Source: Acidisoma cellulosilyticum
Lineage (GTDB): Bacteria > Pseudomonadota > Alphaproteobacteria > Acetobacterales > Acetobacteraceae
DNA: 64,000 nucleotides
NCBI RefSeq assembly: GCF_020621385.1
Contig: NZ_JAESVA010000002.1
Span: forward strand, 62,001 to 126,000
Reading direction: 5' to 3'
A program made the translations under genes and the position numbers. The notes beneath the pieces were generated by a model. That model ran no database searches and was not told the origin of the DNA. It was given only the letters and a program-made list of their open reading frames with translations. Of this stretch, positions 8,189-16,924 are shown one piece after another (position 1 is the stretch's first letter; each line of letters begins with the position of its first letter).

Positions 8189-9141
8189 ATGAACAGCTTA
8201 CGCGTCTGTGGCATTCCAGCATAGAGCGAAGCGGCCCACTGGCCGTAGCCGTTGTAAATTTGCGTATCGACGACCTGATCCGTGCCGATCAGTCGTTCCT
8301 GCGCCTGGCTCCAGCGCGGATGCGGGAAGGCCGGGTTTACATTCGCCCAGAACCCGTATTCATCCGGCGCCAGCTGCGCCCAAAACGTATCCGGCTGCTT
8401 GTCCGCGAAACTGATCTTGACGATCGATTTTCCGGACTTAAAGCCGTATTTCCAAGGTGTTACGAGACGAATCGGACCGCCGTTCTGCGGCGGCATGGGC
8501 TTGCCGTACAGGCCAGTGCCGATGAAGGCGAGTTCGTTATTCGCCTCCGCCAAAGTCAATGCCTCGACATAGGGCCAGGGCATGAAGCCGCCCAGGCCGG
8601 GCATGACCTTGGGATCGGCGTCGCTGGTGAAGACGATGTATTTGGCGCCCGCGGTCGGCTTCGCCAGGGCGACGAGCTTCGACAGCGCAAATCCGGTCCA
8701 GGGCACCGTCATCGCCCAGGCTTCGACGCAGCGATGACGATAGACCCGTTCCTCGATCGGCATCTGCTTCAGCAGGTCGTCGATCGCGATGGTGAAAGGC
8801 TTCTCAACCATGCCGTCGAAGGCGATCGACCAGGGGCGTTGCGGGAAGCTCTGGGCCATCTGCCACAGGTCTTTGTCGGTGCTGAATTCGTAGAAGTTAT
8901 TATAGGTCTCGGCGACCTTCTGGGCGGTCAGCGCGCGGCCGGGCTTGTAGCGCATGGCCGAGGCCGGGATGCCGGGCGGCGGCGCATCCGCGCGGGCGGC
9001 GGTGATGCCAAGACCGCCGACGGCGATCGCGCCGCCGATCACGGCGGCCGATGTCATCGCCGCGCGTCGGCTGAAAAAATCCTCTTCCGGCGTGATATCC
9101 CGCCCCGGAGCTTCCCAACCGCGCAGCCGTTTGATCAGCAT
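8185..9141 (-). CDS. msrP: Periplasmic methionine sulfoxide reductase catalytic subunit MsrP (YedY)
   Basis: A molybdopterin-dependent enzyme of the sulfite oxidase fold that repairs oxidised methionines in periplasmic proteins. The chosen ATG gives MLIKRLRGWEAPGRDITPEEDF, the usual MsrP beginning, and has a GAGGG ribosome site. The Tat signal has the twin arginine in SRRAAMTSAAVIGG. RHRCVEAWAMTVPW contains the Cys that ligates molybdenum, and FMPWPYVEALTLAEA and NGGPIRLVTPWKYGFKSGKS are conserved blocks. An in-frame start 23 codons upstream is less likely. It is followed by a small membrane protein, not by msrQ. Confidence 0.93.
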   Translation of the reverse strand: MLIKRLRGWEAPGRDITPEEDFFSRRAAMTSAAVIGGAIAVGGLGITAARADAPPPGIPASAMRYKPGRALTAQKVAETYNNFYEFSTDKDLWQMAQSFPQRPWSIAFDGMVEKPFTIAIDDLLKQMPIEERVYRHRCVEAWAMTVPWTGFALSKLVALAKPTAGAKYIVFTSDADPKVMPGLGGFMPWPYVEALTLAEANNELAFIGTGLYGKPMPPQNGGPIRLVTPWKYGFKSGKSIVKISFADKQPDTFWAQLAPDEYGFWANVNPAFPHPRWSQAQERLIGTDQVVDTQIYNGYGQWAASLYAGMPQTRKLFM

Positions 9142-9230
9142 TGTGCCGTCCCTCATTCCTTGACTACTTAGTCTATACGCCAGGACGGGAGGCATAGTTT
9201 CACGTCTCAACGTCGAGCGTTAACCCTTCG

Positions 9231-9482
9231 TCAGGGAATAAATCTTCCAAGCAGGCTCACCACGCCCGCGATGATGCCAGCGCCCAGTGACGCGGCAATG
9301 ACCAAGGGAGCAAGGCTCCGCTCCCGCTCATATTTCGCGGCTTCCGCGATAAGCTTCTGCTGCTCAGCCTGGAACTTGCGACTTTCCGCCAGGGCGCGAT
9401 CGATACGAACGATCTGCTCTCTGATATCAAGGTCATGTTCTGGTGCGGTTTCGGACAAGCTGTTCCCTCCGAAGGACAGCAT
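9231..9482 (-). CDS. Small coiled-coil protein with C-terminal membrane helix
   Basis: An 83-residue protein. The first half is charged and helical with heptad-like spacing (REQIVRIDRALAESRKFQ, then KLIAEAAKYERERS), and the C-terminus is one membrane helix (ASLGAGIIAGVVSLLG) ending in RFIP. This is a tail-anchored coiled-coil layout. I know no function. It sits between the MBL hydrolase operon end and msrP, on the same strand. The start is uncertain; upstream in-frame starts add up to 19 residues. Confidence 0.6.
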   Translation of the reverse strand: MLSFGGNSLSETAPEHDLDIREQIVRIDRALAESRKFQAEQQKLIAEAAKYERERSLAPLVIAASLGAGIIAGVVSLLGRFIP

Positions 9483-9535
9483 TATGATCTTGAACCAAAC
9501 CGCCTTCAACCTAGCCGAAAGACACCAGGCTGACC

Positions 9536-10327
9536 TCACTCAGGGATGGAAATTTCCATTCCGTCATAGGCGGGTTCGAAGCCGCGCGGCAGGTTGCGCA
9601 TCATCCAGCCCCAATCCATGTCATTGCCCATATGGGTCAGGATCGTGCGGCGCGCGCCGAGCTTCGCCGCCCATTCGACGACCAGCGCCAGCCAGGCATG
9701 GGTCCGGTGCGGGTCACGCTGGAAGCAATCGACCATCCAGGTCTCGACCCCCGCCAGCGTTTCCCAAGCCGCGTCGTCCAGATCGACGACATCGGTGCAA
9801 TAGGCGAAACGACCCAGGCGCAGGCCGAGCGTGGTGCCGAAACCATGGTCCTGTTCAAAGATGGAAAGCGCCATGCCTGCCAGATTGACGCTTTCGCCCG
9901 GCCGCACGGGCTCAGGCTCCAGCACGGGGCGGATGAAACCGGGCGGCCGCCAGGGCAGGAAAGCATAGTCGAAGCGCCGCTGCAGTTCTTCCAGCGTATG
10001 CGCATCCGCCCTGACCGGCATCGGCCGGTCGATGATGCGGTTGAGGATGCGCACATCATCCAACCCCAGAATGTGGTCGGCATGGGAATGGGTGTACAGA
10101 ATGGCGTCGATCGAGCGGATGCCGTGATCGACCATCTGGTTGCGCATGTCGGGCGAGGTATCGACCAGGATGCGGCGGCCGTCATTGCCCTGCAGCACGA
10201 TGGAGGAACGCGTGCGGCGGTTGCGCTTCTCGGCCGGGTCGCAGACACCCCAATCGCCGCGCCCGTCCGCCCCGCCGATCATGGGCACGCCGGCGGAGCC
10301 GCCGCAGCCGAGAACGATGGCCTTCAT
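9536..10327 (-). CDS. MBL-fold metallo-hydrolase (PhnP-like)
   Basis: A 263-residue metallo-beta-lactamase-fold enzyme. It starts MKAIVLGCGGSAGVPMIGG and carries the metal-binding motif THSHADHILGLDD (HxHxDH), a later catalytic region DVVDLDD and a terminal His in LTHMGNDMD. This subgroup (PhnP/YcbX-like phosphodiesterases acting on cyclic nucleotides or phosphates) is commonly the last gene of the tatD-metG operon in alphaproteobacteria. The ATG overlaps the tatD stop by 4 bases. The substrate in this context is not established. Confidence 0.88.
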   Translation of the reverse strand: MKAIVLGCGGSAGVPMIGGADGRGDWGVCDPAEKRNRRTRSSIVLQGNDGRRILVDTSPDMRNQMVDHGIRSIDAILYTHSHADHILGLDDVRILNRIIDRPMPVRADAHTLEELQRRFDYAFLPWRPPGFIRPVLEPEPVRPGESVNLAGMALSIFEQDHGFGTTLGLRLGRFAYCTDVVDLDDAAWETLAGVETWMVDCFQRDPHRTHAWLALVVEWAAKLGARRTILTHMGNDMDWGWMMRNLPRGFEPAYDGMEISIPE

Positions 10328-11103
10328 GCTGCGACCGTCTTCGGATAAAGGCGGCGGAAATTGGCGGAAGTCAGTTCGGCCAGGCCTTCGGCGGTCAATC
10401 CGCGCACCTCCGCCAGCTTGGCGGCGGTATGGGCGACATGGGCGGGTTCGTTCCGTTTGCCGCGAAAGGGTACCGGCGCCAGATAGGGGCTGTCGGTCTC
10501 GACCAGCAGGCGGTCGGCCGGCACATCCGCCGCGATCTCCCGCAACTCGGTCGATTTCGGGAAGGTCAGGATGCCCGAGAAGCTGAGATAGCCGCCGATC
10601 TCGATCGCGGCCTCGGCCAGACCGCGCCCCGACGAGAAGCAATGGAGCAGGAAGTCGAAGGGACCGCCCTCGGCCCGCTCCTCCTGCAGGATCGACGCGA
10701 TATCGGCGTCAGCGTCACGGGCATGGATGGCAAGCGGCACGCCGGCGATCCGCGCGGCACGGATATGGGCGCGAAATCCCGCCTTCTGCACATCCGGCGG
10801 TGCGGTATCATAGAAGTAATCGAGCCCGGTTTCCCCGATGCCGATCACCTTCGGGTGCTGCGTCATCGCGACCAAAGTCTCGACCGCCGGCACCGGCTCC
10901 TCATGCGCATGCTGCGGATGAATGCCGATGGAGCACCAGATGCCGGGCTTGTCCTCGACCAGCGCCAGAATACGCCGGGACTGCTCCAGACTGGTGCCGA
11001 TGGAGACCATTTCCCCCACCCCGGCCGCCCGCGCGCGGCCGATGACGGCGTCCAGTTCCTCGTCCTTGAAGTAATCGAGGTGGCAATGACTATCGATCAG
11101 CAC
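10324..11103 (-). CDS. TatD-family metal-dependent DNase
   Basis: A 259-residue TIM-barrel hydrolase. It starts with GTG at VLIDSHCHLDYF, with the metal-binding HxH motif at residues 5-7. GETGLDYFYD holds the metal-bridging Glu, and FRAHIRAARIAGVPLAIHARDAD, HCFSSG and VETDSPYLAPVPFRGK are the remaining family motifs. TatD proteins are 3'-5' exonucleases involved in DNA repair and clean-up. The start lies 2 bases after the metG stop, and the end overlaps the MBL gene, which fits operon expression. Confidence 0.92.
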   Translation of the reverse strand: MLIDSHCHLDYFKDEELDAVIGRARAAGVGEMVSIGTSLEQSRRILALVEDKPGIWCSIGIHPQHAHEEPVPAVETLVAMTQHPKVIGIGETGLDYFYDTAPPDVQKAGFRAHIRAARIAGVPLAIHARDADADIASILQEERAEGGPFDFLLHCFSSGRGLAEAAIEIGGYLSFSGILTFPKSTELREIAADVPADRLLVETDSPYLAPVPFRGKRNEPAHVAHTAAKLAEVRGLTAEGLAELTSANFRRLYPKTVAA

Positions 11104-11105
11104 GC

Positions 11106-12644
11106 TCAGGCGACCTCGTCCACGAAGCGCGGGAAGATGCCCTGCGGCGCGGGCAGCACGGTGCCGTCCACCAGCGGGATCGCGAGCCCGGCGAGCGTGC
11201 GGCCATCGGCCGGCACCACAAGTTGATCGAGCATCCGCCCCATGCTGTCCGGCATGAAAGGCTGCAGCACCGTCGCGATATGACGGATGGTATCGGCCAG
11301 CACGCGCAGCACGGAGCCCATGCGCAGGATATCGGTCTTCTTCAGCGCCCAGGGCGCCTGATGGTCGATATAGGCATTGCCGGCGCGGATCACCTTCCAC
11401 GCCTCCTCCAACGCGACGTGATAGGCCTGGACCTCGATCGCGGCGCCGAGCAGCGCGGGCAGCGCCTGCGCCTGGGACAGCAGCGCGACGTCGGCCTCCG
11501 TCAGCGGGTCGGGCGCGGGCGGCAGCTTGCCCTCGCAGTTCTTCGCGATCATCGACAGGCTGCGCTGGCAGAGATTGCCGAGGTCATTGGCGAGTTCGAT
11601 GTTCAGGCGGGAGATCAGCGCGCGGCGGCTGAAATCGCCGTCATTGCCGAAGGGCATTTCGCGCAGCAGGAAGAAGCGCACGGCATCCAGCCCGAATTCC
11701 GCGATCAGGGCATTCGGTTCGACGACATTGCCGACCGACTTGCTCATCTTCTCGCCGTCCGCCGTCCACCAGCCATTGGCGGCGACGCGCTTCGGCAGGG
11801 GAATCTCGGCCGCCATCAGGAAGGCCGGCCAATAGACGGCATGGAAGCGGATGATGTCCTTGCCGACCATATGCACATCCGCCGGCCAGAATTTGGCGCG
11901 CGGGGCGTCGGCGTCCGGGTAGCCTGTGGCCGTCAGGTAATTGGTCAGCGCATCCAGCCAGACATACATGACATGGGCTGGATCGTTCGGCACCGGCACG
12001 CCCCATGTGAAGCTGGTGCGGCTGACGGACAGATCCATCAGCCCGCCGCGCACGAAGCTCACCACTTCATTGCGCGGGCCATGGGGGCCGATGAAATCAG
12101 GATTGGCCTCGTAATGGGCCAGCAGCTTGTCCTGCCAGGCCGAGAGACGGAAGAAATAGCTCGGCTCGCGCACCCATTCGACCGGCGCGCCGGAAGGCGC
12201 CACGCGGATGCCGTGGACATTCGTCGTCAGCTCATCCTCGCCATAGAAGGCTTCGTCGCGGACGGCGTACCAGCCTTCGTAATGGTCCAGATAGATGTGC
12301 CCGGCATCCAGCAGCTTGGTCCAAAGCGCGGCGCAGGCGATCTTGTGCCGCTCCTCCGTCGTGCGGATGAAGTCGTCGTTGGACAGGCCGAGCGTCGCGG
12401 CCAGGCTTTGAAACTGCTCGGCCACCTGATCGGTAAAGGTCTGCGGGTCGACGCCGGCGTCCAGCGCCGCCTTCTCGACCTTCTGCCCGTGCTCGTCGGT
12501 GCCGGTCAGGAAGAAGACGTCATACCCGTCCAGCCGCTTCCACCGCGCCAGCACATCGGCTGCGATGGACGTATAGGCGTGGCCGATATGGGGCGCCCCG
12601 TTCACGTAATAGATCGGCGTCGTCACGTAGAAGCTTCTGGTCAT
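11106..12644 (-). CDS. metG: Methionine--tRNA ligase
   Basis: A 512-residue class I aminoacyl-tRNA synthetase. The HIGH motif appears as PHIGHAY near residue 18 and the KMSKS loop as GEKMSKSVGN near residue 300. FFLTGTDEHGQK and RFHAVYWPAFLMAA are methionyl-specific blocks. The length corresponds to the short MetG form without the C-terminal tRNA-binding extension. The ATG overlaps the holB stop (ATGA), so it is coupled to delta prime synthesis. Confidence 0.97.
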   Translation of the reverse strand: MTRSFYVTTPIYYVNGAPHIGHAYTSIAADVLARWKRLDGYDVFFLTGTDEHGQKVEKAALDAGVDPQTFTDQVAEQFQSLAATLGLSNDDFIRTTEERHKIACAALWTKLLDAGHIYLDHYEGWYAVRDEAFYGEDELTTNVHGIRVAPSGAPVEWVREPSYFFRLSAWQDKLLAHYEANPDFIGPHGPRNEVVSFVRGGLMDLSVSRTSFTWGVPVPNDPAHVMYVWLDALTNYLTATGYPDADAPRAKFWPADVHMVGKDIIRFHAVYWPAFLMAAEIPLPKRVAANGWWTADGEKMSKSVGNVVEPNALIAEFGLDAVRFFLLREMPFGNDGDFSRRALISRLNIELANDLGNLCQRSLSMIAKNCEGKLPPAPDPLTEADVALLSQAQALPALLGAAIEVQAYHVALEEAWKVIRAGNAYIDHQAPWALKKTDILRMGSVLRVLADTIRHIATVLQPFMPDSMGRMLDQLVVPADGRTLAGLAIPLVDGTVLPAPQGIFPRFVDEVA

Positions 12645-13645
12645 GTTCCCGCCATCAGGCTCAGCCCCGCCAGCACCGCCTGTCGGCGATCCAAAGCGAA
12701 GCGTTCCGTCTCATCCTGGATTTGAGTCAGGGCCTGCCATACCTTACCCCAGTCATCAATGGAACGGCGGGCGAGCAGACCGGTCTGATGGCTGGACAGC
12801 GCACCGCGCGCGCCTTGCCGCACCACATCCGCTATGGCCTGGCGCAGCAGGTCCATGAACAGGCCGAAACTGTCCTCGTCGCGCGCCACGCCGTCCGCCA
12901 CATGCAGCGCGGCTTGCCCGGTCGGCAGGGTGGCGAGCACGCGATGGACCTCGGCCGCCATCGCCGGACCGTCGCCGGCCGCCAAGGTCAAAGCCCGGCC
13001 GATGGAGCCCTCCGCCAGCCTTGCCATTTCCGCCTGCTCCTCGACACCGAGGTCCGGCAGATAGCGGCCGAGCAGCGTCTCGACATCGGGTTCGGTCAGC
13101 GGCGACAGGCGCAGGCGACGGCAACGGCTGCGAATGGTCGTCGGCAGCAGGCCCGGCGCGTGGCAGACCAGAAACAGCAGCGCGCCCGGCGGCGGTTCTT
13201 CCAGCAATTTCAGCAAGGCATTGGCAGCGTTGGTGTTCATATCCTCGGCGCCGTCGACGATGACGATGCGCGCCCCACCCTCGCCCGCCGTGCGGCGCAG
13301 GAACTGCGTCACCGCGCGCACCTCATCCACCACGATGTCGCGGCGCATGCGCTTGGTCTTCTCGTCCGCGCTGCGTTCCAACACCATCAGCCCGGCATGG
13401 GTGCCGGCCGCGATGCGGCGGAAGACCGGCTCGGCCGGGTCCATCTGCAAATCGGCGTCCGGCGGAAGGCCAGCCAGCAGCGCGCGCGCCAGCCGGAAGG
13501 CGAGCGTCGCCTTGCCGATGCCGCGCGTGCCGGTGATCAGCCAGGCATGGTGCAGCCGGCCGCTGCGGCGCGCAGCGCGCCATAGCCGCTCGGCCGCATC
13601 ATGGCCGAGCAGGTCTGGGTTTTCGCGTGGCGGGAGGTGCGTCAG
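12641..13645 (-). CDS. holB: DNA polymerase III subunit delta prime, apparent CTG start
   Basis: The clamp-loader delta prime subunit. The conserved frame includes the AAA+ P-loop LITGTRGIGKATLAF, the helix with NTNAANALLKLLEEPP, FLVCHAPGLLPTTIRSRCRR (SRC motif) and DIVVDEVRAV. No ATG, GTG or TTG occurs in this frame upstream of the P-loop; the first such codon is a TTG at 13450, which would delete it. A CTG at 13645 begins LTHLPPRENPDLLGHDAAE and overlaps the upstream FKBP stop as CTGA, mirroring the ATGA overlap with metG. I therefore favour CTG. Gene identity is certain, start is inference. Confidence 0.85.
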   Translation of the reverse strand: MTHLPPRENPDLLGHDAAERLWRAARRSGRLHHAWLITGTRGIGKATLAFRLARALLAGLPPDADLQMDPAEPVFRRIAAGTHAGLMVLERSADEKTKRMRRDIVVDEVRAVTQFLRRTAGEGGARIVIVDGAEDMNTNAANALLKLLEEPPPGALLFLVCHAPGLLPTTIRSRCRRLRLSPLTEPDVETLLGRYLPDLGVEEQAEMARLAEGSIGRALTLAAGDGPAMAAEVHRVLATLPTGQAALHVADGVARDEDSFGLFMDLLRQAIADVVRQGARGALSSHQTGLLARRSIDDWGKVWQALTQIQDETERFALDRRQAVLAGLSLMAGT

Positions 13646-14073
13646 TTCACGCCCTGCAGCTTGACGTCGAACATCAGGGTCGCGCCCGGCGGAATGGAGC
13701 CGCCGGCACCCTGGTCGCCATAGCCCTGGTCCGGCGGAATGATGAGCGTGCGCTCCCCGCCGACCTTCATTCCGACCACGCCCGCATCCCAGCCGGCAAT
13801 GACCTGGCCATTGCCGAGCACGAAGCTGAAGGGCTGGTTGCGGTCATAGGAGCTGTCGAACTTCTGCCCCTTCTGGCCGTCCTGATAGAGCCAGCCGGTA
13901 TACATGACGACGACCGTCTGGCCGGGCTGGGCGACGGGTCCGGTGCCGACGACGCTGTCCTGCTCCATGACGCCGTCGGACAGCGTCGTGAAGCCGGCGG
14001 GCGCGGCCGCGAAAGCGGCCGAGGACAAGGCCATCATCGTCAGTCCGGCGATAGGCAGCATAAAACGGCGCAT
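13642..14073 (-). CDS. Periplasmic FKBP-type peptidyl-prolyl isomerase
   Basis: A 143-residue protein with a Sec signal peptide (MRRFMLPIAGLTMMALSSAAFA) followed by one FKBP domain. VVVMYTGWLYQDG, FDSSYDRNQPFSFVLG, VIAGWDAGVVGMKVGGER and IPPDQGYGDQGAGGSIPPGA are the FKBP active-site strands and loops. It should speed proline isomerisation in periplasmic proteins. It sits between tmk and holB (7 bases from tmk, overlap with holB), an unusual place for an exported folding helper. The operon also carries three peptidoglycan enzymes, which are possible clients. Confidence 0.92.
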   Translation of the reverse strand: MRRFMLPIAGLTMMALSSAAFAAAPAGFTTLSDGVMEQDSVVGTGPVAQPGQTVVVMYTGWLYQDGQKGQKFDSSYDRNQPFSFVLGNGQVIAGWDAGVVGMKVGGERTLIIPPDQGYGDQGAGGSIPPGATLMFDVKLQGVN

Positions 14074-14080
14074 GGGCAAT

Positions 14081-14743
14081 TTATCCTGTCGTGAGTGAGG
14101 TTTGCAGCCAGGTCCGAAGCCCGGCCAGGACATCCGCCTGCACATCGGCGAGCGGCGGGCCGGCATCGACGACCATGAAACGCTCTGGCGTTTCCTCAGC
14201 CTGGGCGAGGAAGGAGGCCCGCGCGCGCTCATGAAAATCGAGCGCCAGCCCCTCGAACCGGCCTTCATCGGTCGCGCTATCGGCAAGCCGGCGGCGGCTG
14301 CGACGCAGGCCTTCGGCCGGCGGAATATCAAGCAGCACCGTCAGATCCGGCCAATAATCGCCGACGAAATCCTGGTGCAGCTGGCGGATGAGCGGCAGGG
14401 CAATCCCCCGCCCGCCGCCTTGATAGGCGAGGGTGGAGCCGACATAGCGGTCACACAGCACGATCTGGCCGCTGGCCACCGCAGGCCTGATGACGCGCGT
14501 CACATGCTGCACGCGCGCCGCCGTCATCAGAAGCAGTTCCGACCCCTGATCCCAGACATGGCCGGCGTCTGACAGCAGCAGTGCCCGCAACTCCATCCCT
14601 TCCGGCGTGCCGCCGGGTTCGCGCGTCGTCAGGACGTCGAAACCGTCCGCGCGCAACGCCTCGGCGGCGGCGGCGAGGACAGAGCCCTTGCCGGCCCCGT
14701 CGCCGCCTTCAAAGACGATAAAGCGGCCGGATTTACGGCCCAT
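14081..14743 (-). CDS. tmk: Thymidylate kinase
   Basis: A 220-residue dTMP kinase that makes dTDP for DNA synthesis. P-loop GGDGAGKGS lies at residues 13-21. TREPGGTPEGMELRALLL, CDRYVGSTLAYQGGGRG (DRY motif) and the LID segment DIPPAEGLRRSRRR are family hallmarks. It lies 2 bases after the D,D-carboxypeptidase stop and 7 bases before the FKBP gene. The coupling of tmk with a replication clamp-loader gene is conserved in many bacteria. Confidence 0.97.
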   Translation of the reverse strand: MGRKSGRFIVFEGGDGAGKGSVLAAAAEALRADGFDVLTTREPGGTPEGMELRALLLSDAGHVWDQGSELLLMTAARVQHVTRVIRPAVASGQIVLCDRYVGSTLAYQGGGRGIALPLIRQLHQDFVGDYWPDLTVLLDIPPAEGLRRSRRRLADSATDEGRFEGLALDFHERARASFLAQAEETPERFMVVDAGPPLADVQADVLAGLRTWLQTSLTTG

Positions 14744-14745
14744 GA

Positions 14746-15987
14746 TCAGGCACCCGTGATGAAGTGCTTCAGGCGCGCCATGGCCCGGCCCGGCAGGCCG
14801 AGGCGCGGCACGTCGCCGGCCGCCACCAGATCGGTCGTGATGATCTGGCCGGGCGGGATGCCGGTACCGCTGAGGCTGATCTGACCGACCTTATGGCCGC
14901 TGATCACCGGGGCCGGGATCGGGGCCGGGTAATCGACCGCGATCTTGACGCCGTCGCGCCAGTTATTCGGCAAGGTCACGGTCAGCCCGCCCTGCACCGT
15001 CAACCCGACGGTCGGCACCTGGCCCAGCCAGACCGGCGCCTGGCTCACGATCTGCCCGGCCGCGAAGACCGGGACGTCCTGGAAGGTATTGAAGGCCCAA
15101 TCCATCAGACGCTTCGATTCGGTGACGCGCGAATCCCAGGTCGGCAGACCGTTCAGCACCACGATGATGCGACGGCCATTGCGCTCGGTCGAACCCGCCT
15201 CGGAATAGCCACCCTCCTCGGTATGACCGGTCTTGAGACCGTCGCCGAGCCCGGCCGCGACCAGCGGATTACGGTTCTGCTGGGTGATCTTGTTATAGGT
15301 GAAGGTCTGCTCGCCCGCGTAATGATAATAGTCCGGGAAGTCGCGAATGATATGGGTGGCGAGCGTCGCGATGTCCCGCACGGACATGACATGCCCGTCC
15401 GCCGGCCAGCCGGAGGCATCCATGAAGTGGGAATCGTTCATCCCAAGCTTCTTGGCCTCGGCATTCATCATGGCGACGAAAGCGTCTTCCGACCCCGCGA
15501 TGCCTTCGGCCAAAGCGACCGCCGCATCATTGCCGGAATCGACGAAGACGCCACGGATGAGGTCCTCGATCGTCACCTGGGTGCCGACCTGCAGGAACAT
15601 GCGGCTGCCGCCCATATGCCAGGCGTGCTCGCTGATGGTGAAGGTCTGGCCGAGCGTCAGCTTGCCGGCCTTCAGCTGCGTGAAGGTGATGTAGATGGTC
15701 ATCAGCTTGGTCAGCGAGGACGGCGGGCTGGGCGTATCCGCGTCCTTCGTCAGCAGCACCGCGTTGGTGTTGAAATCGATGACGATGGCATGGCTCGCGA
15801 CCGTATCCACAGGGCCGACGGGGGTATCGGCCGGGGTGGAGACGGCGGCCGTCGCCGTGCCGGGGCCGCCCTCATCGCCGCTCGCCGCTGACTTGGCTGC
15901 GGCCTTTTTGCGCTTGGCCCAGGCCGGGACGGCGGCAAAGCTGGACAAGGCAGCGCCAGAGAGAAGCAGGAAGCGACGAGAATTCAT
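14746..15987 (-). CDS. D-alanyl-D-alanine carboxypeptidase (DacA/PBP5 family)
   Basis: A 413-residue periplasmic penicillin-binding protein that trims the terminal D-Ala of peptidoglycan stem peptides. The N-terminus is a signal sequence (MNSRRFLLLSGAALSSFAAV). The catalytic tetrad SLTK is at 91-94, SGN at 151-153, and the KTG box appears as LKTGHTEEG. The C-terminal part resembles the PBP5_C beta domain, ending in an amphipathic stretch (RAMARLKHFITGA) that may anchor the protein. A Lys/Ala-rich linker (KRKKAAAKSAASG) follows the signal. It is placed between rlpA and tmk. Confidence 0.95.
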   Translation of the reverse strand: MNSRRFLLLSGAALSSFAAVPAWAKRKKAAAKSAASGDEGGPGTATAAVSTPADTPVGPVDTVASHAIVIDFNTNAVLLTKDADTPSPPSSLTKLMTIYITFTQLKAGKLTLGQTFTISEHAWHMGGSRMFLQVGTQVTIEDLIRGVFVDSGNDAAVALAEGIAGSEDAFVAMMNAEAKKLGMNDSHFMDASGWPADGHVMSVRDIATLATHIIRDFPDYYHYAGEQTFTYNKITQQNRNPLVAAGLGDGLKTGHTEEGGYSEAGSTERNGRRIIVVLNGLPTWDSRVTESKRLMDWAFNTFQDVPVFAAGQIVSQAPVWLGQVPTVGLTVQGGLTVTLPNNWRDGVKIAVDYPAPIPAPVISGHKVGQISLSGTGIPPGQIITTDLVAAGDVPRLGLPGRAMARLKHFITGA

Positions 15988-16036
15988 GAGGCGGTTCCGA
16001 TCCGGAGCACGAGCGGGTCTGACTGGCTTGCCCGGC

Positions 16037-16924
16037 TTACTGCACGATGATGGTGGCGTCCACGGCGCCAGCGGCGAGGCTGGACGAAAGCGCCGCATCG
16101 GCCTGCGGCACCGTATAATAGGGGCCGCTCTGCACGCCGTAGAGCATGCGCCCTCCCCCTGTGATCGCGATCACATGAGCATTTGGTAATCCGGACAGGC
16201 GCGCGGATTGGCGATAGGCGTCATAGCGATGGCCGAAGCTGCCGGACTGGACATAGAGCGCGCCGGGGCTGGGCGGCAGCTGTGTCACGCGCTCGGGCAG
16301 GCGCAAAGGCGGCACCGTTTCGGTGATCGAGCCGGTATTGGCGCGATCCGTCTGCACGACGGCCGCACCGCCGGCAGACGCGACGCCGGTCGGCGGGGCA
16401 AGGCTTTCGGCCTGAAAACCACCCATGGGCGCGGCCGCGATCTTGATGCCGCCGCCGAGGCTGTCGGCCAGCGCCTGACTTGCGTCCTTCTGGATCGTGA
16501 CCCTGACCTCGGCCGCGCCATCGGCCGGAATGCCGAGCAACTGCGCCGCGCGCGGCGTCACCGCCAGGATACGGCCAGGATTGCCGGGGCCGCGATCATT
16601 CACGCGCAGCAGGATCTGCCGGCCGGTCTGCAGATTGGTCACTTGGACAATGCAGGGCAGTTGCAGGATCTGGCTGGCACCGGTCAGCGCCCCGGCGTCA
16701 TAGGCTTCGCCGTCGGTCGTCAGCGGCGAAGCGTCATCGCCATAGACCGAGGCGAGACCGGTGCGGTCATAGCCGTAATCCTCACGCGGGTAGTACCAGG
16801 CGCCATTGGCCTGATAGCCCTGGCCGATGACGTAATGCGGATGGGAGGCAACCGGCGGCCCGCTTTTGACGCAGCCCGCGACCGCCATCATCGCGCCGAA
16901 AGCGGCAAAAGTGACGAGCTTCAT
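16037..16924 (-). CDS. rlpA: RlpA-like septal ring lytic lipoprotein with SPOR domain
   Basis: A 295-residue predicted lipoprotein (lipobox VAGC at about residue 18). The double-psi beta-barrel domain contains GLASVYGDDASPLTTDGEAY, LRVNDRGPGNPGRILAVTPRAA; the His/Asp lytic residues are partly altered compared with classical GWASWYG-type RlpA. The C-terminal 75 residues (GALYVQSGSFGHRYDAYRQS onward) form a SPOR domain that binds denuded septal glycan. Role: cleavage of glycan or septal scaffold during division. It overlaps the mltB-like gene by 4 bases. Confidence 0.9.
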   Translation of the reverse strand: MKLVTFAAFGAMMAVAGCVKSGPPVASHPHYVIGQGYQANGAWYYPREDYGYDRTGLASVYGDDASPLTTDGEAYDAGALTGASQILQLPCIVQVTNLQTGRQILLRVNDRGPGNPGRILAVTPRAAQLLGIPADGAAEVRVTIQKDASQALADSLGGGIKIAAAPMGGFQAESLAPPTGVASAGGAAVVQTDRANTGSITETVPPLRLPERVTQLPPSPGALYVQSGSFGHRYDAYRQSARLSGLPNAHVIAITGGGRMLYGVQSGPYYTVPQADAALSSSLAAGAVDATIIVQ

